From NCBI RefSeq assembly GCF_916618915.1, contig NZ_CAKAKE010000001.1, forward strand, positions 744,001 through 808,000: a DNA stretch of 64,000 nucleotides, given 5' to 3'. This stretch comes from Stenotrophomonas sp. Marseille-Q4652. Lineage in GTDB: Bacteria; Pseudomonadota; Gammaproteobacteria; Xanthomonadales; Xanthomonadaceae. The translations under genes and the position numbers were made by a program. Below, piece after piece: positions 1-9,103 of this stretch; the first letter of the stretch is position 1; every line of letters starts with the position of its first letter. The notes below the pieces were generated by a model. It was not told the DNA's origin. It worked only from the letters and a program-made list of their open reading frames with translations, and searched no databases.

Positions 1-1654
1 TGTTGTCACTGTGCTTGAGCGCGCAGATCACAAACACGTTCGGGTTGTCCCATCCTTCACGCAGGGCAGAGTGCGAGAAGATGAAGCGCACGGGCTCTAC
101 GAACGACAGCAACCGCTCCTTGTCCTTCAGGATCAGGTCGTAGGCGTCTACGTCGTCAGAAAGTCCCGCGTTCTCGCCACGCGCTGCGACCGTTGGGTCG
201 GCCAGCCGTTTGCTCTTCTTGTCTATGGAGAAGTAGCCGCTGTGCGTTTTGTCGGCAGAAATCCCTTTGAGGTATTTGACGTACGGCGTCTCATCCAGCT
301 CCAGCACCTCGTTGAGGTAGAGCTGGTACTCCTCCTCGAAGATGCGGGCGTACTCACCTTTTTCGTCGGGCTGCGAATAGTCGCGGTACTTGACCACTTC
401 GTCGATGAAGTAAAGCGTGAGAACCTTCACACCCTGCCGGAACAGCGCCTGTTCCTTGTCGAAGTGCGCCTTGATTGCCTCGCGGATCTGTATGCGGCGC
501 AGCGCGGCCTCTGTCACATCACCGGTCGCATCCCCGACGGTGAGCTCAATGCCATTGGTGAAGCTCAGGGTGTCGGAGTTGGCGTTGATGTCGGCCACGA
601 CAAAGCCGTCCCGATACTGATCGAGTCCGTTCGACAGATCGAACAAGTTGTCGCCTTTTGAGAGCTTCCTGACCACCCGCTTGATGTTCCCGCCCGCCAA
701 TTTCTGCTCGAACTCCACGCGCGCCTCTGGCGGCTTCTTGCTCGAGATCTCGATGGACTGCAGGTACAGATAGCCCGCCGTGCCCGCCAGCCCCTTGACC
801 GCGATGCCGCGTACCGCGATCTTCTTCACCAGCTTCTGGTTGTAGGCGTCCAGCGCATCGAGGCGGTGAATCTTGTTGTGCGTAGTCTTGTGGGTTGCCG
901 AGTAGCGCAACACCATCAGCGCCTTGAACTCCTCCAGCGACTTCAGCGTCGCCGCGCCTTCCATCTTCTGCGGCTCATCCAGGATCAGGATGGGGCGGTT
1001 GGCGCTGATCACGTCGATGGGTTTGCGCGACTGGAAATCGTCCAGCACGTCATAAATGCGGCGGTTGTCGGCTCCGCGTGCGGCGAAGGCCTGCACGTTG
1101 ATCACCATCACATTGATGCCCGCGTCAGACGAGAAGCTCTCTAGGTGGTGCAGCTGCTTGGAGTTGTAGATGAAGAAACGCGCCTTCTTCTGGTAGGTCT
1201 CCAGGAAGTGGTCTGCAGTGATCTGCAGCGACTTGGCCACACCCTCGCGGATGGCAATGCTCGGCACCACGATGATGAACTTGCTCCAGCCGTACTGCTT
1301 GTTCAGCTCAAAAATCGTCTTGATGTAGCAATAGGTCTTGCCGGTGCCGGTTTCCATCTCGATGTCGAGATTGATCTTGGCCACCTTGGTCTTGACCAGC
1401 GTATCCGACAGGGGCAGGTTCTGTGCTCGTTGTACGTCGTGGATGTTGGCGAGCAGGGTCGAATGAGACAGCGAAAGGTCGGCGTTCTTGAAACCAGCCT
1501 CGGAAAACAGGCTTTCCATTCTGCTCTTTGCCTTGCCGGGGTCGATGCGATAACTCATGGCTTCAGCGGATGCCAAGGGCTGGCCCTTGAAGCATTCGAT
1601 GACCGCCTGTACCGCTGCTGTCTGGTAGGCCTGTGTTTTGAACTTCAGTTTCAT
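1..1654 (-). CDS. Type III restriction enzyme Res-like subunit (partial, C-terminus beyond left edge)
   Basis: This is the first 551 codons of a superfamily 2 helicase/nuclease that would translocate on and cleave unmodified DNA together with the upstream methyltransferase. The protein starts [13 protein letters not shown] Walker A motif (METGTGKTY) lies near residue 103, an ILILDEPQ Walker B box near residue 225, an S-A-T motif (RYSATH) shortly after, and the helicase motif EGWDNPNVF near residue 536. These are typical of type III Res subunits. The endonuclease domain, normally C-terminal, falls outside the window, so cleavage activity cannot be judged. The frame is open from 1654 to the window edge. 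It is the last visible gene of the operon, 22 bp after the PLD-fold gene. The family call is firm; function in this unusual operon is inferred. Confidence 0.9.
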   Translation of the reverse strand, partial: MKLKFKTQAYQTAAVQAVIECFKGQPLASAEAMSYRIDPGKAKSRMESLFSEAGFKNADLSLSHSTLLANIHDVQRAQNLPLSDTLVKTKVAKINLDIEMETGTGKTYCYIKTIFELNKQYGWSKFIIVVPSIAIREGVAKSLQITADHFLETYQKKARFFIYNSKQLHHLESFSSDAGINVMVINVQAFAARGADNRRIYDVLDDFQSRKPIDVISANRPILILDEPQKMEGAATLKSLEEFKALMVLRYSATHKTTHNKIHRLDALDAYNQKLVKKIAVRGIAVKGLAGTAGYLYLQSIEISSKKPPEARVEFEQKLAGGNIKRVVRKLSKGDNLFDLSNGLDQYRDGFVVADINANSDTLSFTNGIELTVGDATGDVTEAALRRIQIREAIKAHFDKEQALFRQGVKVLTLYFIDEVVKYRDYSQPDEKGEYARIFEEEYQLYLNEVLELDETPYVKYLKGISADKTHSGYFSIDKKSKRLADPTVAARGENAGLSDDVDAYDLILKDKERLLSFVEPVRFIFSHSALREGWDNPNVFVICALKHSDN

Positions 1655-1676
1655 GGTTTTTCCCTAGGACAGCGAA

Positions 1677-2726
1677 TCACAACTTCCAACGCCGAGCCGG
1701 TGGCACCTGTTTACACTCGGCGATCAGTACGTCGTATCGACTCGGATCGATTGCTCGACGGACCAGTTCGAAGTCGAATTTCCTGCGTCCCCGCTTGGTA
1801 AAGATGAGAACACAAGGGCGACTGCCGTATTCGAGTTCGCGGATCGACAGGCGAGCGGTAGCGTTACCGTTGAGCGTAAAAACTAGCGTGCGCGATTCCT
1901 GGGTGTCGACGTTATTCAAGTCGAGGTTGATGCTACTTCCGACCGGATTACCCAGCCCAAAGAATCTCCGCGCGGCGTCCAACGGTATCTGGACCTGACG
2001 TCCTTCCTCGCTTGTCTCTCTGGGCATGACTTCGAGGATCAATCTGGAGCCCCTCGGCTCGCCAGCCGCATTGGCCTTCGCATTGGACCTCTTGGCCGAA
2101 GCACCGCTTGTACGCTTCGACCAAGTGAAATCTCCGCCCAGGCCCGATGTCGCCCGTCGCTGTCCGTACTTTTCCTTCTCCTTCGCATAGCTCTTGATAA
2201 GCGCTGCCGTGACAGGATCGCTGGCCTTGTGGATTTCGTCATGCCATGTTTGCAGATGGGCATCGACATGGGCCAACGTCGTGACGGTTGCGAACTCGAT
2301 GTTATTCCTCAGACCGTCTTCGGTCAGGTTGTTGCTCCCTGCCAGAATGGTGCTACCAGCCTTGCCGACGAACCAGATGACCTTGGGATGGAAGATGCCT
2401 TTGTAGTGGCGCATCAAGCGAACTTCGATTCCTTCGTCCTGCATGGCTTCGAGGGCTGCTACGTCAGTCAGTGCGTGGTCAGTTCCGATGTAGGCCGTAA
2501 CAGCTCGGCCGTCCCGCGACTTGCGCCAATTTAGGATGCTCTTTCGAATCCGCTTCCATCCCGATTCTGTGGCTGCATAGAAGTACAGCCTCAGCTGAAG
2601 GGCCTGTTTGTCGGTTTCGCACATATGCTCGGCAGCAGCAAGAAAGTCGGTTACGGCCCATGCGGCGGCCCGCATGGTTGGTGCCGTCCGCGACAGGGCC
2701 GCCGATGTTTTAGGGACTTGGCTCAC
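1677..2726 (-). CDS. Phospholipase-D-fold nuclease-like protein of the restriction operon
   Basis: The 349-residue protein carries one PLD-like half site: His113 and Lys115 in GIFHPKVIWF, then SNNLT with Asn132/Asn133. This is the H-x-K...N arrangement of PLD/BfiI-type nucleases and DISARM DrmC-like proteins. A second HKD motif is not evident, so an active enzyme would probably be a dimer. The region after about residue 190 is not recognised. Its ATG overlaps the methyltransferase stop codon by four bases (ATGA at 2723-2726), so the two are probably translationally coupled. The res gene follows 22 bp downstream. It is not a standard part of a type III restriction-modification system. A role as an extra nuclease or DNA-binding component is inferred from fold and context. 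Confidence 0.8.
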   Translation of the reverse strand: MSQVPKTSAALSRTAPTMRAAAWAVTDFLAAAEHMCETDKQALQLRLYFYAATESGWKRIRKSILNWRKSRDGRAVTAYIGTDHALTDVAALEAMQDEGIEVRLMRHYKGIFHPKVIWFVGKAGSTILAGSNNLTEDGLRNNIEFATVTTLAHVDAHLQTWHDEIHKASDPVTAALIKSYAKEKEKYGQRRATSGLGGDFTWSKRTSGASAKRSNAKANAAGEPRGSRLILEVMPRETSEEGRQVQIPLDAARRFFGLGNPVGSSINLDLNNVDTQESRTLVFTLNGNATARLSIRELEYGSRPCVLIFTKRGRRKFDFELVRRAIDPSRYDVLIAECKQVPPARRWKL

Positions 2727-4651
2727 AGTACCTTGATCTCCGTACTTGGCGACAGCAGCCTGAAGATCTGCTCAATGTTGATCCTCACGGCACTGCTCCT
2801 TAGGCCGGAATCGCGACAGACAGCGCGCAGTGGCTTGTAGGCCGCTAGTTCCTTGATGAAAGACTCGTCGACGCCACCATCGTTGTCGAAGCAGCAGGCC
2901 AGCGCATCGCCATCGACGAAATAAACGTCCTTGCCCTGAATAATCTCTATCTCGATGGGCAGGGAGAGGTCCAGCCCCCAATCCAGCATCACCTGGAAAA
3001 GCAGGTCCTCGGGTGTGCGGTCGGGTTTGATGTTTTCGACGAGCAGGTCAAGATTTGCCTTATCCAGGGCGTCTGGTTGGTAGTAGACGTCGGCCATATT
3101 CGACGTATCGACCTTAAGCACACGGAAGCCAATGTCCCTGTCCCAGTCTTCATGGCACTGACTTCCCAGCGTCCGCTTACCGGCGCGGCGAATGCGTTCC
3201 TTGCTGATCTCTGCAATTGTTTGGTAACCGCCAGTAAATGCATCCGAGTTCGCCTCACACGGCTCGGGCAGCTGGACCATGATGAATCTACGGTTACCTC
3301 CATCTTCGGAATTCAGCTGAATCACGGCGTCGGCGGTTGAGCCCGATCCACAGAAGAAATCCATGACCAAGGCATCCTGATCATCGTACGTGACGGCACG
3401 GCACAGCACCCGAATCAAGCTTGAAGGCTTCGGGTTGTCGAACAGGGGTGCCCCGAAAAGGCTTTCCAGCTCAGCGGTTCCATCTTCGTTAGTGCCAACT
3501 TGATACGTTTCTGGCGAAAGGAGGTTGTGCATTTTCTTGACCTCTCCGCCTGCCTTTACATGGTTAGGCCTGAACGGCGCCTTCGAAATGGTGATCGTCT
3601 CGCCAGCACGAACTATCTCGTCGAGCCGGCTCTGGCTATACCTGAATTCACCTTCCAGCCGGAAGGCGTCGACGTTGCGGTAATCGCTCACGACGACCTT
3701 GTCGAGCAGGCGGGTGACAATGTTTCCCTCGCTCATATCCTGAGGTTCGAAGATTGCATCTTTTGACGCGAATCGGACAGCTCCTGCAGGAAATATAAGC
3801 GTCCCCAAAGAGTTACCGGCGTTGTTGACTGGATACTTTTTCCCGGCCGTTGTGACATCGACCGAAAAAGGTGGGGCGAGAGATCGGTTCCGCGCTACGC
3901 ACACCACATACTCGAACATCGAGCCTACGTTAGCGTGTAGGAACGAAGGTTTCTTCTTGCGCTGGCGCAGGAAGGTAGTTACGAAGTTCTGTTCGCCAAA
4001 GACCTCCTTGGTCAGGCGCAGCAAATTATCGACCTCCTGTTCGCCTATGCTGATGAAGAGCAGGCCATCATCTGCTAGAAGGGTCCTAGCGAGCTTCAAT
4101 CGGGGATAGATCATCGATAGCCAGTCCGAATGGAACCGGCCATTGGTGTCAGGGTTGGCGATCAGCCGATTCCCCTTGACATCCTTCTGATTGGATCTCC
4201 GGAGAAAGTCCTCTGTGTTTTCGGCAAAGTCGTCCTCGTAAATGAAGTCGTTCCCTGTGTTATATGGGGGATCGATGTAGATCATCTTGACCTTGCCCAG
4301 ATACGTCTCCTGCAAGAGCTTCAACGCGTCGAGGTTGTCGCCTTCGATGAACAGGTTTTTGGTGGTATCAAAGTCCACGCTCTCATCGCGGCAAGGGCGC
4401 AGCGTTTTGGCAATGGGCGCGTTGGCCGTGAGCAAGGCTTCGCGTTTACCCGGCCAGTTCAGGTGGTAGCGCTCCTGCGGCCCTTCCACAATCGACTCGG
4501 CCAACTCTTGCCGCAACTGGTCAAAATCCACGGCTAACTTCACGCTGCCGTCCTCGCCCTTGGCTTCGGTGACGCAGCTCGGAAACAGATCACGAATACG
4601 GGCGATGTTGTCCTGCGTGAGATTGGGTGAATGCATTTTTAGCTTTTCCAT
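2723..4651 (-). CDS. Site-specific DNA adenine methyltransferase, type III Mod-like (beta class)
   Basis: The 642-residue protein would methylate adenine N6 in a short asymmetric site, protecting host DNA. The catalytic motif IV, DPPYNTGND, lies at residues 127-135. The SAM-binding motif I, DFFCGSGSTAD, lies near residue 430. The order IV-then-I with an intervening target-recognition region is the beta class used by type III Mod subunits. The region around residues 240-400, presumably target recognition, is visibly more AT-rich than the flanking genome, as expected for a horizontally exchanged specificity segment. The N-terminal MEKLKMHSPNLTQDN is typical of this family. It starts 39 bp after the DUF4391 gene and overlaps the PLD gene by four bases. 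The recognition sequence cannot be predicted. Confidence 0.92.
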   Translation of the reverse strand: MEKLKMHSPNLTQDNIARIRDLFPSCVTEAKGEDGSVKLAVDFDQLRQELAESIVEGPQERYHLNWPGKREALLTANAPIAKTLRPCRDESVDFDTTKNLFIEGDNLDALKLLQETYLGKVKMIYIDPPYNTGNDFIYEDDFAENTEDFLRRSNQKDVKGNRLIANPDTNGRFHSDWLSMIYPRLKLARTLLADDGLLFISIGEQEVDNLLRLTKEVFGEQNFVTTFLRQRKKKPSFLHANVGSMFEYVVCVARNRSLAPPFSVDVTTAGKKYPVNNAGNSLGTLIFPAGAVRFASKDAIFEPQDMSEGNIVTRLLDKVVVSDYRNVDAFRLEGEFRYSQSRLDEIVRAGETITISKAPFRPNHVKAGGEVKKMHNLLSPETYQVGTNEDGTAELESLFGAPLFDNPKPSSLIRVLCRAVTYDDQDALVMDFFCGSGSTADAVIQLNSEDGGNRRFIMVQLPEPCEANSDAFTGGYQTIAEISKERIRRAGKRTLGSQCHEDWDRDIGFRVLKVDTSNMADVYYQPDALDKANLDLLVENIKPDRTPEDLLFQVMLDWGLDLSLPIEIEIIQGKDVYFVDGDALACCFDNDGGVDESFIKELAAYKPLRAVCRDSGLRSSAVRINIEQIFRLLSPSTEIKVL

Positions 4652-4690
4652 GTTCTTTTCCTCTGGTCGCTGCGCTTCAGATATCAGGGT

Positions 4691-5389
4691 TCAGCGGCTC
4701 AATTGTTCAAGTTCAGATTTCAGTTGCCGCAAGGTCGCGTTGATCTCGACCTTGCGGTTAAATTGCTTTTCCTTAGCCAGTCTCGCCTGGGTCTTCTCGA
4801 CTTCGCGGCGCTTGTTTGCCACCTGCTCGATACGCGCAATCCAGTCGGGCAAGGCCTCCTGTGGACGTGCTGGCAGCGGCATTAAGCCTTGCAGCAGAAC
4901 GGAGTACAGGTGGGCCATGTCGAGGGCCACTGGCATAGCCGTACGGGCAGTTGCCGCAGGCATCCAGTCGCTGGTGAAGTAGCTGGACAGCACCCAGCGA
5001 CTGGCATCGGCTTCGCTCGGGCGCTTGTAAGCCGCCACGACCTGCGTTTTCGCCTGATCGCCGTGGCCTTGGTTCAGTTCAAACAGGATCGGGAACTGCA
5101 CCGCGCCATCAATGCAGCGGAGCACGTCTTCGTGTAGCTCGGTGGACTTGAGCTGGATGCTGAAGACCTGGATTTCCGGCACGCCGGGCCGCGCAGGCAG
5201 GTTGATCGTCTCCGGGGCGAGCTTGTACTGCCAGACGATCTGCTCGACCTGCTCTACGAACAGTTCCTTCAGCCGGGTGTTGGCCCCGCTGTGCTCATAG
5301 ATTTTGTTCTTGGGCAGAACGCGCCCGAAAGCAGCTTGCTTGGGGTAGGCGATCAGCACTGTTCTTTTTGTGGTCGCTCCTTGACTCAT
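4691..5389 (-). CDS. DUF4391 domain protein of the restriction operon
   Basis: This 232-residue protein of unknown function starts MSQGATTKRTVLIAYPKQ and ends in a charged, probably coiled-coil segment (about residues 190-232, rich in K, E, R and Q). The start at 5389 is chosen because its ATG overlaps the helicase stop codon by four bases (ATGA). I recognise it as DUF4391, a family I associate with SNF2-helicase and methyltransferase defence operons; no biochemical role is known to me. The helical C-terminus suggests a bridging or assembly role between helicase and Mod/Res, but that is speculation. Confidence 0.75.
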   Translation of the reverse strand: MSQGATTKRTVLIAYPKQAAFGRVLPKNKIYEHSGANTRLKELFVEQVEQIVWQYKLAPETINLPARPGVPEIQVFSIQLKSTELHEDVLRCIDGAVQFPILFELNQGHGDQAKTQVVAAYKRPSEADASRWVLSSYFTSDWMPAATARTAMPVALDMAHLYSVLLQGLMPLPARPQEALPDWIARIEQVANKRREVEKTQARLAKEKQFNRKVEINATLRQLKSELEQLSR

Positions 5390-8300
5390 CCAGCCTCCTG
5401 AATCACGAGGAAGGTGATCAGTTCGAAGTCGTCCAGCCCGGCGATGGTATTGACCAGCGCGGTGGTCTTGCCGCCGCTGAACAGGCTGTCCAGATCCTTC
5501 TCTTCCTTCACCTCGATCATGGAGCGAATGGTCTTGCCAAGCAGGTCCGAATACACCTGCATCTTGCGGCCATCGGCCGTTTCCTGATTGAAGCGCTGGC
5601 ACACGTCGACAAACGGCTTGTCCTGGCCTTTGCAGCAGGTGCGTACCAGATCAAGCAGGCGCTTGACCTCAGTGTGGTCGTGAATGACCTCGCCCTCGCG
5701 GTTGATGTAGACGAGGTAGTACGGGTGCAGGCGGTTGTGCTGGTTGAGGGTGATCCCGGCGTTCCGATTGCGCAGCGTGAAGATCGCGCCCGGCCGTAGG
5801 CCCATCTCGAGTCTGGCGGGAACCACTGCGTGCATCCCGTTAGGCACATTGCTCAGTTCGCCGTGGGCTTTGACGTAGTTGAGCAAATCCATCCGGAAGT
5901 CGTTGAGGCCCAGGTCGGTGATCGAGACACCGGTCTTCAAATCCTCCAGCTCGATGACTTCCTCCTGCAGGCGACGCAGTTGCTCCTTGCGGTACGACAC
6001 GTCGTTAGCCTGCGCAGACAGCACGTTGTCGTCACCTGTGGCGGTCACGTCGGCGATCATCATCCGGCTCTCGACGCGCTCTTTGAGGTTGATGTACTCG
6101 TCGAGCGAGATGTCGGGCCAGTAGTTGACCAGCTGGATGCTGCTATTGGGCGAGCCAATGCGATCAACCCGGCCAAAGCGCTGGATGATGCGCACCGGGT
6201 TCCAGTGGATGTCGTAGTTGATCAGGTAGTCGCAGTCCTGCAGGTTCTGGCCTTCGGAGATGCAATCGGTGCCGATCAGCAGATCCACCTCGTGCGGCTC
6301 GTCCGGCAGTACCACCGCCTTCTCTTTAGAACGAGGGGAAAACAGGGTGAGCAGCTCCTGGAAGTCATAGCTGCGCTTCTGAGTTTTGCTCTTGATGGTG
6401 GACTGCGGTGCCCCCTTGCCGGTGACCTTGGCCGTGTGGATGGCGAGCGTAGCCAGCAGCTCCGGCGCAAGGTTGGCGTACAGGTAATCAGCGGTGTCAG
6501 CAAAGGCTGTGAAGATCAGCACCTTCCCGTTCCCGGGGTTGATTGGGTTTGCAATCTTGCCGAGCAGTAGTGCTTTGAGGTGCTGCAACTTGGCGTCGTC
6601 CTGCGGCGTGATCTTGTTCATCGAAGCCAGCAAGGCATCGATGACCTGTAAGTCCACCTTCAGTTCGTGTTCCCAGGACGGCAAATCCATGTCGGCGAGG
6701 CTGATCTTGATCTTGCTGCCGATCTCGCCGCCCTCGTCGCCGGGCATTGGCAGCTCATCGTCCTCTGCATCCAGTCCTTCCAGCACTTCCGTGAGGTCGC
6801 CCACCGTGACCGCGCCGCCGGATTGATTGAACGCGGCGATCTTTGCGAGGGTGACTTCGTTGTTGGCCCGCAGCGATTGTAGTGTTAGCCGGAACGACTG
6901 CACCGAACTTTCAAGCCGTTTGAGCAGGTTGACCGTCATCAGGGCCTGCAGGCTCTTTTCGCGGTCGGCTTGGCGCAGCGTGCCCTTGCGGCCTACCTTG
7001 GTGTCGTAGATCTCCTCGTACTTTTTCAGACGGCTGGGCAGGATGTAGCTGATGGGCGCATACACGGCCAGCTTGAGCAGTGAGAGTTGCTCGAAAATTT
7101 CGTTGAAGCCCAACACGTCCGACCGCTCAGTCAACGGGCAGTGAAACGACAACGGTTTGCGGCGCTCCGGAAATTGACCGATGTCCTTGGTGTCGTAGAA
7201 GGTCTGGATGTGCTTACGCGAGCGTGCGATGGTGACGCTGTCGAGCAGCTCGAAGAAGTCGAAGTCCAGTGAGTCGAGGATCGCACGCGCGGTACGTTCT
7301 TCCGGGGGGAGCTTCGACCACGCATTGAAGGCTGCTTGTGCGCCTCGGAAAATCTCCTCAACGCTTCTGTCCGTGCGCAGTTTTTTTGTGAGGTTTTCGG
7401 AGTCGCCTTCGTAGGCCAGGGCCAGTTGGTTGCGCAAGTCGTTAAAGCGGTTGTTCACTGGCGTTGCCGACAACATCAGCACCTTGGTCTTGACCCCTTC
7501 TTGGATCACCTTGCGCATCAGCTTCTGGTAGCGGGTTTCCTTGTCCTTGTAGGCATCGTTGTTGCGGAAGTTGTGTGACTCATCGATGACGACGAGGTCG
7601 TAGTTGCCCCAGTTGATTCGGTTCAGCGGCGTACCGAAGGACTCGCCGCCGGTGCGGGACAGATCCGTGTGGCAGAGGACGTCGTAGTTGAACCGGTCGC
7701 GGGCGAAGATGTTGGTCTTAAGGTTGCGGTTGTAGTTCAGCCAGTTATCCGCCAGCTTCTTGGGGCAGAGCACCAGCACTGACCGGTTGCGCAGCTCGTA
7801 ATACTTGATGACGGCCAGTGCGGTGAAGGTCTTGCCCAAGCCGACGCTGTCGGCAAGGATGCAGCCGCTGTAGGTTTCCAGCTTGTTGATGATCCCGGTG
7901 GCAGCATCCTTCTGGTAGTTAAAGAGCTTGTTCCAGATCAGGGTGTCCTGGTAGCCGGTGCGGTCGTTGGGCAGGACGTCTTCGTCGATGTCGTCTAGGA
8001 ACTCGTTGAAGATGTTGTAGAGCATCAGGAAGTAGATGCTCTCGGGTGAGTTCTCTTGGTAGACCGAGGCGATGTGCTCGCAAATCTGCGCTGTCACGTC
8101 CTCGAGCTTTTCGGGGTCATTCCAGATCTGATCGAACAGGCTCAGGTACGTGGCAGCAAAGGGTGCCTCGTCCATCTTGTTGACGAGGTTGGATACCGCA
8201 TTGCCTTGCTGGTACCCGAGATCGACAGCCGTGAACCCGTGCAGGGGCATGTAAGCCGTGTCGGTACCACCAGCCTGCACGCAGGCGAACTGCTGCATCG

Positions 8301-8676
8301 GCGCTTTAGTGCGGTTGCTCTTGAATTTGGCCTTGCGCCGTATCCACTCTGCGCACTCCTTGGCCACCGCCCGCTGGGTCAGCTTGTTGCGCAGTTGGAT
8401 TTCAAACTCGCTGCCGTAGAGGCTGCGCTCCCGGTCGAGCTTGGGAATGTGGAATTCCTTTCGCTCTTTGCGAATCTTGTCGGTGACCTCGTTGCCAACA
8501 AAGGTGGGCGAGGTGAAGATGAAGTCCAGCTCGTCGATCTTTTCCAGCTCGGCTTTCAGCGCCTCGTAGGCGTACATCGAAAAGCACGAGGCCGCGACCT
8601 TCAGGCGCGCGCCTGGCCGGAGGGTCTTCTTGAGATCGTCGCCAAGCAACCGGCTGATGTTGTCGATCAGTTCCAT
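5386..8676 (-). CDS. SNF2-family helicase with PLD-like N-terminal region
   Basis: The 1096-residue ATPase would act as a DNA translocase in the defence complex. The N-terminal 200 residues resemble a catalytically degenerate PLD-like domain. The motor follows: Walker A ADSVGLGKT near residue 278, Walker B VVIDESHNF near 365, motif III LSATPVNN near 400, and motif VI QRFGRVDRIGSPN near 835. The long insertion between the two RecA lobes (about 450-700) is typical of this helicase group. I start it at 8676 (MELIDNISRLL), where ATG overlaps the stop of the helix-turn-helix gene by one base; an in-frame start 48 bp upstream is less likely. Such helicases accompany DISARM-like and other defence systems. 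The exact role here is inferred. Confidence 0.87.
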   Translation of the reverse strand: MELIDNISRLLGDDLKKTLRPGARLKVAASCFSMYAYEALKAELEKIDELDFIFTSPTFVGNEVTDKIRKERKEFHIPKLDRERSLYGSEFEIQLRNKLTQRAVAKECAEWIRRKAKFKSNRTKAPMQQFACVQAGGTDTAYMPLHGFTAVDLGYQQGNAVSNLVNKMDEAPFAATYLSLFDQIWNDPEKLEDVTAQICEHIASVYQENSPESIYFLMLYNIFNEFLDDIDEDVLPNDRTGYQDTLIWNKLFNYQKDAATGIINKLETYSGCILADSVGLGKTFTALAVIKYYELRNRSVLVLCPKKLADNWLNYNRNLKTNIFARDRFNYDVLCHTDLSRTGGESFGTPLNRINWGNYDLVVIDESHNFRNNDAYKDKETRYQKLMRKVIQEGVKTKVLMLSATPVNNRFNDLRNQLALAYEGDSENLTKKLRTDRSVEEIFRGAQAAFNAWSKLPPEERTARAILDSLDFDFFELLDSVTIARSRKHIQTFYDTKDIGQFPERRKPLSFHCPLTERSDVLGFNEIFEQLSLLKLAVYAPISYILPSRLKKYEEIYDTKVGRKGTLRQADREKSLQALMTVNLLKRLESSVQSFRLTLQSLRANNEVTLAKIAAFNQSGGAVTVGDLTEVLEGLDAEDDELPMPGDEGGEIGSKIKISLADMDLPSWEHELKVDLQVIDALLASMNKITPQDDAKLQHLKALLLGKIANPINPGNGKVLIFTAFADTADYLYANLAPELLATLAIHTAKVTGKGAPQSTIKSKTQKRSYDFQELLTLFSPRSKEKAVVLPDEPHEVDLLIGTDCISEGQNLQDCDYLINYDIHWNPVRIIQRFGRVDRIGSPNSSIQLVNYWPDISLDEYINLKERVESRMMIADVTATGDDNVLSAQANDVSYRKEQLRRLQEEVIELEDLKTGVSITDLGLNDFRMDLLNYVKAHGELSNVPNGMHAVVPARLEMGLRPGAIFTLRNRNAGITLNQHNRLHPYYLVYINREGEVIHDHTEVKRLLDLVRTCCKGQDKPFVDVCQRFNQETADGRKMQVYSDLLGKTIRSMIEVKEEKDLDSLFSGGKTTALVNTIAGLDDFELITFLVIQEAG

Positions 8677-8879
8677 CAGTTGCTTGCCCCCGAATCCTTG
8701 TTGGTCAGATTGGCGGCAATCCACTCATCCAGGTCGCTGCGGCGGAAGCGCCACGTGCCGCCCAGCTTGAAAGCGGGAAGCTTGCCTTCGGCCGCGAGGC
8801 GGTAGACGGTGCGCTTGCCAGCCTTCAAGTAGGCGGCCACCTCGTCCAGGGTCAGGATTTCACCTTCCGGATCTGCCAT
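8676..8879 (-). CDS. Small helix-turn-helix DNA-binding protein (excisionase/MerR-like fold)
   Basis: The 67-residue protein consists of one winged helix of the HTH_17 type: LTLDEVAAYLKAGKRTVYRLA, then FKLGGTWRFRRSDLDEWI. The family includes phage excisionases and operon-proximal regulators. It is the first gene of the minus-strand defence operon, overlaps the helicase start by one base (TGATG), and is the likely transcriptional controller. A candidate binding site, two TTGCCAA units with a 10-bp period, lies 31-47 bp upstream of its ATG. An alternative is an excisionase for the island, though no integrase lies in this window. Confidence 0.82.
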   Translation of the reverse strand: MADPEGEILTLDEVAAYLKAGKRTVYRLAAEGKLPAFKLGGTWRFRRSDLDEWIAANLTNKDSGASN

Positions 8880-8909
8880 CGTCTCGCCTTTGCCGATGAT
8901 GAATAGGGA

Positions 8910-8926
8910 TTGCCAAGAGTTGCCAA
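8910..8926 (-). promoter_or_regulatory. Candidate operator of the defence operon (TTGCCAA direct repeat)
   Basis: TTGCCAA occurs at 8910-8916 and again at 8920-8926, exactly one helical turn apart, in the leader of the first defence gene. On the minus strand a TTGGCA hexamer inside this repeat is followed at 15 bp by TATTCA, a weak sigma-70-like pair, so a bound protein would sit on the promoter. The repeat is seen; its link to the HTH protein is inferred. Confidence 0.35.
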
Positions 8927-9032
8927 TTTTCCATACGACGGCGAACTAGACCAGAGGCTGGGCGAAGAAAAGAATGGCCAAATCGTTGAATCCACGCCCT
9001 CAAGGCCAAGGCGTTACCATCTGGCTCGGATT

Positions 9033-9066
9033 GCGGACGCGGGTTCGGTTCGTTGTTCCGCCACCA
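9033..9066 (+). other. Probable attachment-site scar: tmRNA (ssrA) 3'-end remnant
   Basis: The segment contains GGACGCGGGTTC, which matches the T-arm region of bacterial tmRNA as I remember it, followed by a TTCGGTT loop and ending in CCGCCACCA. Counting back from CCA gives a 7-nt acceptor strand and a 5-nt T-stem strand, but only about one of five T-stem pairs forms. It is therefore not a functional tRNA or tmRNA. No tag-peptide reading frame lies upstream. Integrative elements commonly use the ssrA 3' end as attB and leave such a duplication. It lies exactly at the change from defence genes to core genes and beside smpB. The intact ssrA would then be beyond the left window edge. Confidence 0.5.
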
Positions 9067-9103
9067 ATGCCTTGATTGGATGTTCCTTCCAATCAACAAG
9101 ATG

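Noticed and set aside
1..8879. Assignment as a classical DISARM or BREX system
   Set aside because: No DUF1998 (DrmB), PglZ, BrxC or BrxL-like gene is visible; the Mod and Res proteins are type III-like.
9033..9066. A functional tRNA or tmRNA gene
   Set aside because: Only the 3' segment is tRNA-like and its T-stem does not pair; no anticodon arm or tag reading frame lies upstream.
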